Shown one piece after another: positions 26,512-36,276 of a stretch of 64,000 nt of DNA. The notes under the pieces are model-generated. The model was not told the DNA's origin. It saw only the letters and a program-made list of their open reading frames with translations, and ran no database searches. Origin of the DNA: Vibrio japonicus (GTDB lineage: Bacteria; Pseudomonadota; Gammaproteobacteria; Enterobacterales; Vibrionaceae); contig NZ_CP102097.1 in assembly GCF_024582835.1 (NCBI RefSeq), forward strand, positions 124,001-188,000, in the 5' to 3' direction. Position 1 is the stretch's first letter; each line of letters opens with the position of its first letter. The position numbers were made by a program, and so were the translations under genes.

Positions 26512-27696
26512 CTAAAAACTCCATTTTATATTTGCAAACAACAAGGTAGCGGGCGTGGTTCCAAACAGGCTACGGCTTGTACCATCAAAACGCTGAATGA
26601 TGGTCAGTAACTGCCAGTCATTCGCGAGTGAATAGTGGTTCGACAACCCCAAAAAATACGAATTATCGTCGTAGTAAACCGTTGAAACGCTCATACGGCT
26701 GAGCGGCGTGAGATCAAACCCCAATTCCAAATAACCGGTATGATGCGTAAAGCTCAGCGTTTTCGCGTTCAACGGTAAACTCAGATAGCGTCGCGCGCTT
26801 TGCGTTTCTTCAGGTTTTTCGATATATAGCCACGCTGCTCGTAGTAGCCAGTTGTTTTCGCCTGAAAAACTGTAATCACTTTCAAGGCTTAATACCGTGT
26901 TGTCGTTGAGCGTTATGCCTTGATAGCTGTCACGACGTGGCTTAAACCAGGTCACTTCACCTCTAATCCCCGCTCCATGCCAATCCGTCGCAAACCCCGC
27001 GCCAAGCACATTGTCCAGCGCGTTTTTTCCACCAATAACTTGGTAATCCCAGCCACTGTCATTTCCGTAATATCGAACGGTGTAGTCGTTTAGCACTTGG
27101 CTAGTATCCGGGCTAAAAATCACCTCCACCCCATCGGCAAAACCGAGTGAGTGACCAAGCATAATTGCATCACTGCCCGCACGCTCTTCATAGTCAACGT
27201 CGTAAATGGAATAAGCGTTAAACAAATCATTCGGATTCCAAACGGTATTCATGGACCAGTTAATACGAAACCGCCCAACTCTGGCATTCCAGTCATCTTT
27301 GTGCCAATCCATAAACAAGCGGTCAAACTGACTATTGACGATCACAGAATCTTGTTCAATCACGTTTTTGCTTAGATCCCAATACCCTGTATCTAGGCTG
27401 ACAAGTTGTTCATACATGGGAATATCTAAGCTATCCCCTGCGAGAGCACGATTTCGCAGACCGGCATTAAACGCAAAGTGATTAGCAAAGCGGTACTCAA
27501 AGTTAAATCGCTGGTGAATCAGGTGGTCGATAGCATTGCTCGAGTTATCAGGATTCGAATAAGTCAGCATGTATTTAACGTAACCATCGAGATCCCAGTT
27601 TTTCTCGGGTTCTAGCCCAGGTATTTGCGCCGCACTAGGGTGAGACAAGCACATCACACCAACAGCGAGCCAAAGCGTTCTGGAACGTTTAGTCAT
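26512..27696 (-). CDS. Predicted outer-membrane beta-barrel of the Lol-like operon
   Basis: From the ATG at 27696 it has 394 residues with a signal peptide (cleavage after SAAQ region) and alternating aromatic/polar strands, ending in the aromatic FANIKWSF, a typical C-terminal OMP signal recognised by BamA. The N-terminal GYVKYMLTYSN and the RVGRFRINWSMNTVWNP segments resemble DUF1302/porin-like barrels seen beside LolA-like or MMPL exporters. Its start overlaps the ATPase end by 8 bp. It is the last gene of the operon. Function is not known; an outer-membrane partner of the transporter is inferred. Confidence 0.68.
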   Translation of the reverse strand: MTKRSRTLWLAVGVMCLSHPSAAQIPGLEPEKNWDLDGYVKYMLTYSNPDNSSNAIDHLIHQRFNFEYRFANHFAFNAGLRNRALAGDSLDIPMYEQLVSLDTGYWDLSKNVIEQDSVIVNSQFDRLFMDWHKDDWNARVGRFRINWSMNTVWNPNDLFNAYSIYDVDYEERAGSDAIMLGHSLGFADGVEVIFSPDTSQVLNDYTVRYYGNDSGWDYQVIGGKNALDNVLGAGFATDWHGAGIRGEVTWFKPRRDSYQGITLNDNTVLSLESDYSFSGENNWLLRAAWLYIEKPEETQSARRYLSLPLNAKTLSFTHHTGYLELGFDLTPLSRMSVSTVYYDDNSYFLGLSNHYSLANDWQLLTIIQRFDGTSRSLFGTTPATLLFANIKWSF

Positions 27697-28411
27697 TCCC
27701 CACAACCTCAAGTGGAACTTTATCTTGAGCGCTGCACCAGTCTTGCTTGAGCTTGCCATCTTCAAACACAATCACGCGCCTTGCTCTTTTGATCACTCTT
27801 GGATCGTGGGTGGAGAAGATAAACGTCGTGCCTTCCTGTTCATTAAGCCTTTGCATAATGTCGAGAAGCTCTGCGGTACTTTTTGCATCTAGGTTGGCGG
27901 TCGGTTCGTCGGCCATTACAAAACGCGGATTTGGTGCAAGAGCCCGTGCCACTGCCACTCTTTGCTGCTGCCCACCCGACATTTTGCTCGGAACTTTGTC
28001 TTTCTGTTCCATCAGGCCGACCTGCTTTAACAGATCCAGCGCTCTACGTTTGCATTCTTGCTCACTATGCCCTTGTAACTGCATCACAAATTCAACGTTT
28101 TCCAACGCGGTGAGTACTGGCAGCAAACTGTAGTCTTGAAAGATAAAACCAATGTGATCACGCCTAAACGCGATAAGCTCTTTTTCTGATAAGGCACAAA
28201 TATCACAGCCATCAATAAACACAGATCCCGAACTTGGTTGGTCAATTCCTCCAATCAAGTTCAGTAAGGTGGTCTTACCCGAACCTGACGGCCCCATCAC
28301 CGCGACAAATTCACCCTGCTCGATAACAAGATCAACATTCTGCACAGCATGAACGGGGAACTCCGTCTCTGGATTGTAGGTTTTGCACAAGCGGCTTAGT
28401 CTGATCGTCAT
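27689..28411 (-). CDS. LolD/MacB-type ABC transporter ATPase
   Basis: The 240-residue ATPase has Walker A GPSGSGKTT near residue 40, Q-loop IFQDYSLLP, signature [15 protein letters not shown] and Walker B FVMADEPTANLD, the form typical of the LolD/FtsE/MacB group. It overlaps the adjacent permease stop by one base. It would drive the two FtsX-fold permeases encoded upstream in mechanotransmission rather than membrane import. Confidence 0.9.
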   Translation of the reverse strand: MTIRLSRLCKTYNPETEFPVHAVQNVDLVIEQGEFVAVMGPSGSGKTTLLNLIGGIDQPSSGSVFIDGCDICALSEKELIAFRRDHIGFIFQDYSLLPVLTALENVEFVMQLQGHSEQECKRRALDLLKQVGLMEQKDKVPSKMSGGQQQRVAVARALAPNPRFVMADEPTANLDAKSTAELLDIMQRLNEQEGTTFIFSTHDPRVIKRARRVIVFEDGKLKQDWCSAQDKVPLEVVGND

Positions 28412-29643
28412 TATTTTTTCTCCGCCATCGCGTCCACAGGACGTTGCTTTAAAATCTGCCGCGCGGGATAGATGGCAGCGAGTACACTCGCGACAAATAC
28501 GGTCAAAAACGTGATCTGATATTCGCGGTACGACACTCTGGGATACAACACCGTATCTATCCCATACGCCCCTAGCCCATCAGACATGCTCGCTAAGGAC
28601 ATTCCGTAATGATGTAATACGGCAATGAGCGTGGCACTGGCCGCCAATCCTAACAGTGCCCCCGTCGCGCCTAACATGGTGGTTTCTAACATAATCAAGG
28701 TGAACACTTTATGTTTTTGCATTCCGACCGCCATCAGTACGCCGAACTCTTGAGTGCGCTCGAACACCGACATCAACATGATATTGATGATCCCAAACAT
28801 CATCGCGACCACAAAAATCACTAAGATGATCCTGTTACTCACGTGCATAGTATTCATCATGGTCGCAAGCATGGGCTGGATCTGCTTCCAGTCTCTTACG
28901 AGCACGGGGGCACTGTTCGCCACCTTATCTGTGACTTGGTGAATGTCTTGTTTCGCTTGGATAAGATCGGAGCCGTCGTTGAACAAAATGGCTATCTCAT
29001 GCACGCCCTGCATCGAAGCGGTTTTTTGCAAATCCGATTTGCGAACAAAAACGTTACCTTCATCAAACTGTGTCGATGGCGTTGAAAATATCCCCTTAAC
29101 CCGATACGCCGCCCCAACGACCTGCCCAGCAGCATCCGTAAACGTGAGTACGACTTTCGAGCCCACTTTCAACCGAAGACGCTCTGCGAGTTTCTGGGAA
29201 ACCAATATCGGGTTGCGCCCTTCTCTGTCGAGAAACTCCCCGTCACTGATCTTCGTACTTAGCGGTGTTAAGCGCGCTTCATCGTCAATGTTAATGCCAT
29301 TAATCCGTACGCCACGATTGCTGCGAGCAGAGGCAACCATACCCACGGCAATAAATCGAGCAGAGACCGTTTGCACGTTTGGCAGAGTTCGTAACAGTTC
29401 AGCTAAATGCTCTCCGTTGGGTATTTCCTCCACGATATCGGGGTTACTCACATATTTGGGGTTATGCAGTTGAATATGGCTGGTTTGCCAACGGATCGCA
29501 TTGCTCAACATGCTATCGACAAAGCCCGTCATAAATCCCATCATCGCGGTCACACCGAGCAGACCAAACACCACCGCGCCTAAAATGATGGACGTGCGTA
29601 GCTTGTTTCGCCACAGATTGCGCCACGCTAACTTAACGAGCAT
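28411..29643 (-). CDS. FtsX/LolE-like ABC permease
   Basis: The 410-residue protein shows the MacB/LolCE architecture: one N-terminal membrane helix after AWRNLWRNKLRT, a large periplasmic domain (about residues 45-270), then three C-terminal helices with ERTQEFGVLMAVGMQ between them. It resembles the other permease in this operon, so the pair is likely a heterodimer like LolC/LolE. It overlaps the upstream permease by 11 bp. Confidence 0.88.
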   Translation of the reverse strand: MLVKLAWRNLWRNKLRTSIILGAVVFGLLGVTAMMGFMTGFVDSMLSNAIRWQTSHIQLHNPKYVSNPDIVEEIPNGEHLAELLRTLPNVQTVSARFIAVGMVASARSNRGVRINGINIDDEARLTPLSTKISDGEFLDREGRNPILVSQKLAERLRLKVGSKVVLTFTDAAGQVVGAAYRVKGIFSTPSTQFDEGNVFVRKSDLQKTASMQGVHEIAILFNDGSDLIQAKQDIHQVTDKVANSAPVLVRDWKQIQPMLATMMNTMHVSNRIILVIFVVAMMFGIINIMLMSVFERTQEFGVLMAVGMQKHKVFTLIMLETTMLGATGALLGLAASATLIAVLHHYGMSLASMSDGLGAYGIDTVLYPRVSYREYQITFLTVFVASVLAAIYPARQILKQRPVDAMAEKK

Positions 29644-30862
29644 AGCCGCCTCCTTTCAGCGCACGTGCCACATTCAACTTTGAAATGCGCCAAATGGGGT
29701 AAATCAAGCAAAGCAACATGATGATTAATACGGTGATGATTTGATTGACGACCAATTGGCCATCAATCAACACGGGTAAAATCGGCTCAAAGCCAGAATC
29801 ACGCATGAGTTGCGCGGCATCTCCGGTAAATTCGATTGGATTGAAATAGAAATAAGCCAAAACGGGAGTGGATAAAATTAATCCTAGAATCACCCCTGCG
29901 CAGGCAATAAAGAGTGACTCCAATAACACTAGATTGGCCAGTTTTATCCGCAGCATGCCTGTCGCGAGCATCACGGCAAACTCGCGCTGGCGTTCAAGCG
30001 TCATCATCAAAATCGTCGCGAACAACCCAAAGCCTACAATGCCGTAAAGCACATAAACCAAAAAGATACCGCTGGTTTTATCCATTAAGATCTGCTGCGC
30101 CAGTTCTGGCGAGAGCGCTTGCCAGTCTTTCACTACCACATCCGGCTCGTAAAACATTTTTAGATGTGCGACCTCTTCATCCAGTTGCTTGAGATCCGCA
30201 ATATCGAGCACCCAATTGGTCACTAAACCTTGGGTAGAATACAACTGCTGGGCAGCCATCAAGGGCATATATACCAACTGATTGTCCAATTGCTGAAGTG
30301 GAAAATGCAGAATGCCCATCACTTGAAACAGACCAGCAGCAGTTTGGCCGCGATATCCCTGACCATACAATACCAACTCGTCCCCGACACTTAGCTGCAA
30401 ATATTGGGCTAGGCTTTCACCGACTAATACCGCTTTGTCAGAGCCGCGAAGGAATTCCCCAGCGCTCAATTTTGCGCTGATGTTCGAGTAAGCGTCTTCT
30501 CTTTCTGGCTCCACGCCAAGCACCATCACCCCTTTTGAGCGATCTCCCGAGGCGGCGAGTGCCACAGATTCTATACGAGGTAACGCTCGCGTCACTCTAG
30601 CAATCTCGAACGCGGGTTGTATAAATCCTTGGGATTGAGGCAGCACATCATCAATGCTGTTGGAGGTGTAAAAATCTGGATGCTGAAGCTGTATAAGACC
30701 GGTGTAAAACCGAGCGGCATTTTCAATATTGGCGTTGTAACTTCCCTCTTGGAAACTTCGGGTTAATAAAGAGAGAAATAAAGCCAGCGCCAATGCCGAT
30801 GACGTCAGCACCGTGCGCCGCTTTTGTCGCCACAGATTTCGCCACGCCAACCTAATTAGCAT
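29633..30862 (-). CDS. FtsX/LolC-like ABC permease
   Basis: The 409-residue protein starts AWRNLWRQKRRTVLTSSALALALF, the same opening as its partner, followed by a periplasmic MacB-like domain and three C-terminal helices with the ERQREFAVMLATGM loop. It is 4 bp after the LolA-like gene. The duplication of this permease type next to a LolD-like ATPase and LolA-like protein suggests transfer of a lipid or lipidated molecule out of the inner membrane. Confidence 0.88.
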   Translation of the reverse strand: MLIRLAWRNLWRQKRRTVLTSSALALALFLSLLTRSFQEGSYNANIENAARFYTGLIQLQHPDFYTSNSIDDVLPQSQGFIQPAFEIARVTRALPRIESVALAASGDRSKGVMVLGVEPEREDAYSNISAKLSAGEFLRGSDKAVLVGESLAQYLQLSVGDELVLYGQGYRGQTAAGLFQVMGILHFPLQQLDNQLVYMPLMAAQQLYSTQGLVTNWVLDIADLKQLDEEVAHLKMFYEPDVVVKDWQALSPELAQQILMDKTSGIFLVYVLYGIVGFGLFATILMMTLERQREFAVMLATGMLRIKLANLVLLESLFIACAGVILGLILSTPVLAYFYFNPIEFTGDAAQLMRDSGFEPILPVLIDGQLVVNQIITVLIIMLLCLIYPIWRISKLNVARALKGGGYAR

Positions 30863-30866
30863 CTCG

Positions 30867-31634
30867 CTATTCTCGCAAAGATTTCATTTGGCTAAGAGAA
30901 AAAAACTCGCTATCAATGTTGAAATTGAACTGCGCACGGTGCGTGGTGAACACGGTTTTTTGTCCGGGTTTATCGACTGGGGCCATTTCCATTCGCGTCG
31001 GAAGCATTCGTCCTCCTAATTTTTGAATATCGAACGTCTGCAACACGTTAATCAAATCTTCGAACTCGTCGTAGAACTCCACTTTTCGTTGGAGGTAGGT
31101 ACTTTGAGAGATCCATAACGTCACTCGGCTCCACACCACAGGCGCTTCCGGTTTGGCAATCGCATCAATCACCCAGACGGGTTCGCCATCAAAAACATCA
31201 TCACGGATCAAACGGTGTTGGTAATCGACCACGATTGAAGATTGGTTAATCAGATCATCATTCGTAAAGTCAGACCCCATCCAAGATTGGCTCAACATCG
31301 AAGGGGCAATTTTAATTACGCGTTCAATACTTGGCACCCAATTCCACATTTCTCGGCCACGTTTTAAAGACGCACTGCCTTTGTCTTTCGCGGGGGCAGT
31401 GACCAAAACCAGAGAGAGTTCTGTCCCTTTCGTCCAACTTTTCATACTCATAGAGCGTGTCCAGGTGGGCCGGACTATCTCCATAGTGGCTTCGCTGTAA
31501 CTTGAATCCCCGCGCATTGCTTTGTCCGATGCCGCAACAACATCACTTGCATTAATAGAGGTGGCAGCAGTTGTCGAAACAGACAAGCCAGCCAGTAAAA
31601 AAAGAAAGGAAAATCGTGTGGCGAATGAACGCAT
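30867..31634 (-). CDS. LolA-like periplasmic outer-membrane lipoprotein-sorting protein
   Basis: The 255-residue protein has a signal peptide (cleavage after STTAA) and the fold of the outer membrane lipoprotein-sorting family (LolA-like, PF17131 type): an opening ASDKAMRGDSSYSEATMEI, then repeated antiparallel strand segments such as WVIDAIAKPE and YLQRKVEFYDEFED. LolA carries lipoproteins across the periplasm in a hydrophobic half-barrel. This is not the housekeeping lolA, which is about 200 residues and sits in another setting. It heads the operon. Confidence 0.82.
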   Translation of the reverse strand: MRSFATRFSFLFLLAGLSVSTTAATSINASDVVAASDKAMRGDSSYSEATMEIVRPTWTRSMSMKSWTKGTELSLVLVTAPAKDKGSASLKRGREMWNWVPSIERVIKIAPSMLSQSWMGSDFTNDDLINQSSIVVDYQHRLIRDDVFDGEPVWVIDAIAKPEAPVVWSRVTLWISQSTYLQRKVEFYDEFEDLINVLQTFDIQKLGGRMLPTRMEMAPVDKPGQKTVFTTHRAQFNFNIDSEFFSLSQMKSLRE

Positions 31635-31748
31635 CTCGCCTCCGCTTTGGAGTGGAACACTTCATTTAATATAGCAAGCTAAGTGAATGTATAGATGAGA
31701 GTTTGTTCAAATAATAATATTTGGAGGCAGTACCCGCCTGCTGGAATG

Positions 31749-31776
31749 AAAAAAGCCTCCGTAAAAACGAAGGCTT
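31749..31776 (-). terminator. Orphan Rho-independent terminator
   Basis: Stem 31753-31762 with 31767-31776, TTTT loop on the minus strand, followed by TTTTTTC. Read on the plus strand it has a C-A mismatch and no T tract, so it works only on the minus strand. Confidence 0.7.
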
Positions 31777-31865
31777 GAATAAGGCATTGAGATTAGATGT
31801 GTGTCGCTGACACGCAAGCGATTTCCTAGAGCGATCAATCCATTCATAAAATGCAATATGCCACT
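31749..31865 (-). ncRNA. Candidate small RNA ending at an orphan terminator
   Basis: A minus-strand Rho-independent terminator at 31749-31776 (10-bp stem with one G-U, TTTT loop, then six T) has no minus-strand protein gene upstream within the window's next 2 kb. A promoter-like TTGAAA with a weak TTTATG 17 bp later lies near 31873-31845, and a GTGTC-GCT-GACAC hairpin lies between. This fits a trans-acting RNA of about 100 bases, or a leader attenuator of the Lol-like operon. Boundaries are approximate. Confidence 0.35.
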
Positions 31866-32139
31866 CGTTTCAACCACTATAAAGTTCTGTCTTTTTTCAC
31901 TATTTCATCATGGAAAACTGTGCATTTTACATACAAACAGTTTCATTAGCCGTTTAAATCAGCAAAACATCCAATAACACTAAAAATAATTTCATGGAAC
32001 TTAAAACCAAACAATAAAAATTAAACAGTATTTTATTTTGTTTTATTGGCAAAATTACAGTCAAACAAAGAACTGTTTTCTGGATCAAATTTTCCGACAA
32101 AAATATTGCGCGTTTAAAAATAAAATGAAAAATAGAAAA

Positions 32140-32159
32140 TTGTTACCAAGATGTAACAA
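32140..32159. promoter_or_regulatory. 7-bp palindrome in the symporter leader
   Basis: TTGTTAC-CAAGAT-GTAACAA is a perfect 7-bp inverted repeat with a 6-base spacer, 59 bp before the symporter ATG. The size suits a dimeric repressor or activator; the protein is not identified. Confidence 0.35.
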
Positions 32160-32217
32160 AACACAACATTTGATAAACAACATTCATAAAAACTTTTTTT
32201 TCACAGGCAGGAAAAGC

Positions 32218-33765
32218 ATGAAAAAGTGTATTTCGCTTGCTCTTTTGGCAAGCACTTTTGCAAGCAGCGCTTCAGCTTCAAATTTGGATGAAGCAATCAA
32301 CGAAACCATTGCACCTATCGTCAACCCTTTTGTAGGAATGATCTTCTCGACTATTCCGTTCCCTTTTACTGACGTTCAGGTGCCATGGATTGTTCTCTGG
32401 CTAGTTGTAGCCGCATCATTTTTCACATTCTATCTAGGCTTTATCAACATTCGTGGATTTAAACACGCAATCCAACTGGTATCGGGTAAGTTCTCAGATC
32501 CGAAAGCCAAAGAAGAAGGCGAAGTATCTCACTTCCAAGCATTAACCACTGCCCTTTCAGGCACGGTCGGTTTGGGTAACATCGCGGGTGTCGCAGTCGC
32601 GGTATCAATCGGTGGTGCAGGTGCAACATTCTGGATGATTTTGGCTGGCCTTTTAGGCATGTCGAGTAAATTTGTAGAGTGTGCACTAGGTGTTAAATAC
32701 CGTAACACTAACCCAGATGGATCCGTTTCAGGTGGTCCTATGTACTACCTGAGCAAAGGTCTTGCTAAGCGTGGAAACGCGGCATTTGGACGCACTTTAG
32801 CTGTACTGTTTGCAGTATTTGCGATTGGTGGCTCTCTGGGTGGCGGCAACATGTTCCAGGCAAACCAAGCGTTCAAACAAGTGGTTAGTGTGACTGGTGG
32901 CGATGCGTCTTTCTTTGCGGATAAAGGCTGGCTATTCGGTATTATTCTTGCCGTTGTTGTGGGTATCGTCATCATCGGTGGCATTAAATCCATCGCGAAA
33001 GTGACAGAGAAAGTGGTTCCTTTCATGGCAGCCATTTACGTCGGTGCCGCGTTAGTTGTTCTACTGATTAACTTTGACCGTATTGATGATGCGTTTGGCG
33101 CCATCTTCAATGGTGCATTTACTGGTGAAGGTATTGCCGGTGGTGTCATTGGTGTTCTTATTCAAGGCTTTAAACGTGCCGCTTTCTCGAATGAAGCAGG
33201 TGTTGGTTCTGCCGCAATTGCGCACGCAGCAGTAAAAACCAAAGAGCCAATGTCCGAAGGTTTTGTCTCTCTACTAGAACCGTTCATTGATACTGTTGTT
33301 ATCTGTACTATGACGGCGCTTGTTATCATCATCACTGGATATTTGGACACAGACACAGGTCTTGCTGGTGTTGAGCTGACTTCTGCGGCTTTTGGTAGCG
33401 CAATCGGCTGGTTCCCATACGTGCTTTCTGTCGCTGTTGTATTGTTTGCCTTCTCAACCATGATCTCTTGGTCGTACTACGGTCTAAAAGCTTGGACATA
33501 CCTATTTGGCGAAAGCAAAACGGCTGAATTTATCTACAAAGTGAAGTTCTGTGTCTTCGTAGTGATTGGTGCGGCAATGAACCTAGGCCCAGTGATCGAT
33601 TTCTCAGACGCGATGATCTTCGCAATGGCACTGGTCAATATTGTTGGTCTATACATTCTTGTCCCTGAAGTTAAACGTGACCTAGCGGATTACCTAGAAC
33701 GCTTTAACGCAGGCAAAGTGTACAAAGTTCAGCAAGAACCACGCTTAGTTGAACAGCCAGAATAA
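32218..33765 (+). CDS. Alanine/glycine:cation symporter (AgcS/DagA family)
   Basis: From ATG at 32218 (CAGGAAAAGC upstream) it has 515 residues: an N-terminal signal-like segment, then the sodium:alanine symporter core with [50 protein letters not shown] and [13 protein letters not shown]. It imports alanine or glycine with sodium. An upstream extension from 32038 is AT-rich leader. Some Vibrio members of this family have a glycine riboswitch; I see no such motif here. Confidence 0.92.
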   Translation: MKKCISLALLASTFASSASASNLDEAINETIAPIVNPFVGMIFSTIPFPFTDVQVPWIVLWLVVAASFFTFYLGFINIRGFKHAIQLVSGKFSDPKAKEEGEVSHFQALTTALSGTVGLGNIAGVAVAVSIGGAGATFWMILAGLLGMSSKFVECALGVKYRNTNPDGSVSGGPMYYLSKGLAKRGNAAFGRTLAVLFAVFAIGGSLGGGNMFQANQAFKQVVSVTGGDASFFADKGWLFGIILAVVVGIVIIGGIKSIAKVTEKVVPFMAAIYVGAALVVLLINFDRIDDAFGAIFNGAFTGEGIAGGVIGVLIQGFKRAAFSNEAGVGSAAIAHAAVKTKEPMSEGFVSLLEPFIDTVVICTMTALVIIITGYLDTDTGLAGVELTSAAFGSAIGWFPYVLSVAVVLFAFSTMISWSYYGLKAWTYLFGESKTAEFIYKVKFCVFVVIGAAMNLGPVIDFSDAMIFAMALVNIVGLYILVPEVKRDLADYLERFNAGKVYKVQQEPRLVEQPE

Positions 33766-33779
33766 AGGCATACTCTCCC

Positions 33780-33807
33780 AAACAGCAGGCGTCGGTCTGC
33801 TGTTTTT
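33780..33807 (+). terminator. Terminator of the symporter gene
   Basis: A 9-bp stem (AAACAGCAG with CTGCTGTTT) around GCGTCGGT lies 15 bp after the stop and ends in a T run. Confidence 0.75.
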
Positions 33808-33856
33808 GTATCTTCAATCCCCCCACTTTGCCTTGGTTATGCCCCTAACGACGAGA

Positions 33857-33884
33857 TAAAAAAACCGCGCTATTAAAGCGCGGT
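33857..33884 (-). terminator. Terminator of the malate synthase G transcript
   Basis: An 8-bp GC-rich stem (33864-33871 with 33877-33884) is followed on the minus strand by a run of seven T. It is 87 bp past the malate synthase stop, leaving room for the structured element at 33898-33952. Confidence 0.75.
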
Positions 33885-33897
33885 ATCTTGGGCTTGC

Positions 33898-33952
33898 TAG
33901 GGTCTGCTTATCTTTCGTGGTTAATTTTTGTTCGAAAGGCCAACAGACCCTA
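33898..33952 (-). ncRNA. Structured 3' element downstream of malate synthase G, candidate 3'UTR RNA
   Basis: Arms 33898-33906 and 33944-33952 form a perfect 9-bp stem (TAGGGTCTG with CAGACCCTA); inside, CTTTCG at 33912-33917 pairs with CGAAAG at 33933-33938, leaving an AT-rich loop. Together with the following terminator it would give a 3' fragment of about 100 bases, the size of known 3'UTR-derived regulatory RNAs. No known RNA family is recognised. Confidence 0.4.
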
Positions 33953-33970
33953 ATAACAGGGATAGTTCTT

Positions 33971-36166
33971 TTATAATTTATCGTTAAGTTTTGCTTTTAG
34001 CTTCAGGCGCATGGCGTGAAGAACAGGCTCAGTGTAACCATTAGGTTGAGCGCAGCCTTCAAACACCAACTGGCAAGCCGCAGAGAACGCAATACTTTGC
34101 TCAAAGTTAGGTGCCATATTGATGTAATTTGGGTCACCTGCGTTTTGCTCATCAACCACTGCTGCCATACGTTGCATGGTATTCATCACCTGACGCTCAT
34201 CACAGATCCCATGACGAATCCAGTTGGCAATGTGCTGGCTAGAAATACGCAATGTTGCTCGGTCTTCCATCAAGCCAACATCATTGATATCGGGTACTTT
34301 AGAACACCCTACCCCTTGGTCAATCCATCGCACCACATAGCCAAGAATCCCTTGAGTGTTGTTATCCAGTTCACTTTGAATCTCTTCAGGTGATAACTTC
34401 TGATTACCTAATAATGGAATCGTCAAAATATCATCGACGTTAGCGCGCATGCGTTCACGAAGTTCTTTTTGGCGGCTTTGGACATTCACTTGATGATAAT
34501 GCAATGCATGCAGCGTCGCGGCAGTTGGTGAAGGCACCCACGCCGTGTTTGCTCCCGCCTGTGGATGGCTAATTTTTGCAGCCATCATTTTTGCCATATT
34601 ATCCGGCTCTGGCCACATGCCTTTACCAATTTGCGCCTTACCTTGCAGACCGCAAGCCAAGCCAAGATCAACGTTTTGGTCTTCGTATGCGCCAATCCAT
34701 GTCATGGTTTTAAGCTGTGCTTTAGGTGCAAACGGGCCAGCTTCCATACTTGTATGAATTTCATCTCCCGTTCGGTCTAAGAATCCGGTATTGATAAACA
34801 CAACTCGGTCTTTTACCGCACGGATACACTCTTTCAAGTTAACAGAGGTACGACGCTCCTCATCCATAATGCCGACTTTGATCGTGTATCTCTCTAAACC
34901 CAGCGCATCTTCTATGCGGCCAAACAGTTCATTGGTAAACGCAACTTCTTCAGGCCCATGCATCTTAGGTTTTACGATATTGATGCTTTTCGCCGTCGAG
35001 TTCTGAAACGGGCTATTGCCTTTTAAATCATGCAGGGCAATTAACGAAGTGATCATGCCATCCATAATTCCTTCTGGCACTTCATTCCCATCAGCGTCGA
35101 TAATCGCCGGGTTAGTCATTAAGTGACCGACATTACGAATAAACAGCATACTGCGGCCTTTTAACGCAATTTCTCCACCCGATACGCTGGTGTAATGGCG
35201 ATCCGGATTAAGGCGACGTACTAGAGTTTTACCGTTCTTTTCGAGAGACTCTTCCAGATCACCCTGCATCAACCCCAACCAGTTTCGATAAGCCAGTGTC
35301 TTGTCTTCACCGTCCACCGCAGCGACAGAGTCTTCGCAGTCCATGATCGTGGTTAACGCGGCTTCCACCAGCACATCTTTGATACCAGCGCTATCTACTT
35401 TGCCAATAGGCGCAGTAGGATCAATTTGAATCTCAATATGTAAGTTATTGTTCTTTAATAGAATGCATGATGGGGCATTGGCATCACCCTGAAATCCAAT
35501 GAACTGATCACTGGCGACAAGTGTCACTTCCTCACCATTGGCGAGCGTTGCAATTAAGGTATTACCAACGCTGACATTGCTGATGCTGTATTGCGTCACT
35601 TCTTTGTGAGAGGCACCATGCAACGGGGCAGCTTCATCAAGAAACGCTCGCGCATACGCCACGACTTTTTCGCCACGTATTGGGTTAAAGCTTCCCCCTT
35701 TCTCTGCGCCATCGCTTTCACTAATGACATCGGTTCCGTACAGAGCGTCGTACAAGCTTCCCCAACGTGCATTCGCTGCATTCAAAGCAAAACGAGCATT
35801 CATGATAGGCACAACCAGTTGCGGCCCCGCTTGAGTCGCAATTTCTGGTTCAACGCTAGCCGTGGTCACTTCGAAGTCTTCGCCTTCAGGTACTAGGTAA
35901 CCGATTTCTTGCAAAAACTGCTTATATTCTGCCGCATCAATTGCTTGACCCGCTCTTTCTTGGTGCCAAACATCGATTTGATGTTGAAGGTCATCACGCT
36001 TGGTTAATAACGCGCGATTTTTAGGAGCAAGATCCTTAAGGATAGATTCAAAAGAGCGCCAAAAGTCTTCAGCTCGAATGTCCGTTCCAGGGATCGCCTG
36101 CTCATTAACAAATTGGTAGAGGGTGCTATCAATGTTCAAGCTGCCCTGTTGAATACGATCGCTCAT
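33971..36166 (-). CDS. glcB: Malate synthase G
   Basis: The 731-residue length and the sequence ([27 protein letters not shown] near residue 120, [17 protein letters not shown], the MHGPEEVAF segment and [14 protein letters not shown]) identify the G isoform, not the shorter malate synthase A. It condenses glyoxylate and acetyl-CoA to malate, completing the glyoxylate bypass with the isocitrate lyase encoded at 37399. It is divergent from neither; a LysR gene lies upstream on the same strand. Confidence 0.96.
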   Translation of the reverse strand: MSDRIQQGSLNIDSTLYQFVNEQAIPGTDIRAEDFWRSFESILKDLAPKNRALLTKRDDLQHQIDVWHQERAGQAIDAAEYKQFLQEIGYLVPEGEDFEVTTASVEPEIATQAGPQLVVPIMNARFALNAANARWGSLYDALYGTDVISESDGAEKGGSFNPIRGEKVVAYARAFLDEAAPLHGASHKEVTQYSISNVSVGNTLIATLANGEEVTLVASDQFIGFQGDANAPSCILLKNNNLHIEIQIDPTAPIGKVDSAGIKDVLVEAALTTIMDCEDSVAAVDGEDKTLAYRNWLGLMQGDLEESLEKNGKTLVRRLNPDRHYTSVSGGEIALKGRSMLFIRNVGHLMTNPAIIDADGNEVPEGIMDGMITSLIALHDLKGNSPFQNSTAKSINIVKPKMHGPEEVAFTNELFGRIEDALGLERYTIKVGIMDEERRTSVNLKECIRAVKDRVVFINTGFLDRTGDEIHTSMEAGPFAPKAQLKTMTWIGAYEDQNVDLGLACGLQGKAQIGKGMWPEPDNMAKMMAAKISHPQAGANTAWVPSPTAATLHALHYHQVNVQSRQKELRERMRANVDDILTIPLLGNQKLSPEEIQSELDNNTQGILGYVVRWIDQGVGCSKVPDINDVGLMEDRATLRISSQHIANWIRHGICDERQVMNTMQRMAAVVDEQNAGDPNYINMAPNFEQSIAFSAACQLVFEGCAQPNGYTEPVLHAMRLKLKAKLNDKL

Positions 36167-36276
36167 AAACTCTCTCTAAAATTAAACAATGACTACTAAA
36201 TAAACTTACGTAACAGACAAAAATTTAGCTAATTTATGCCGTTTATACTCGACATAAACAAAATAAATACCCTATT

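Larger units (their letters stand above)
31635..32217. other. 583-bp AT-rich intergenic region between the Lol-like operon and the symporter
   Basis: On the left it contains the Lol-like operon promoter: an extended -10 (TGCTATATT on the minus strand, near 31687-31679). In the middle it holds an orphan minus-strand terminator and a candidate small RNA. On the right is the long AT-rich leader of the symporter, with a palindrome at 32140-32159. No supported protein gene. Confidence 0.5.

Noticed and set aside
31780..32217. Glycine riboswitch before the alanine/glycine symporter
   Set aside because: Known Vibrio examples show conserved purine-rich cores; this leader is plain AT-rich sequence without them.
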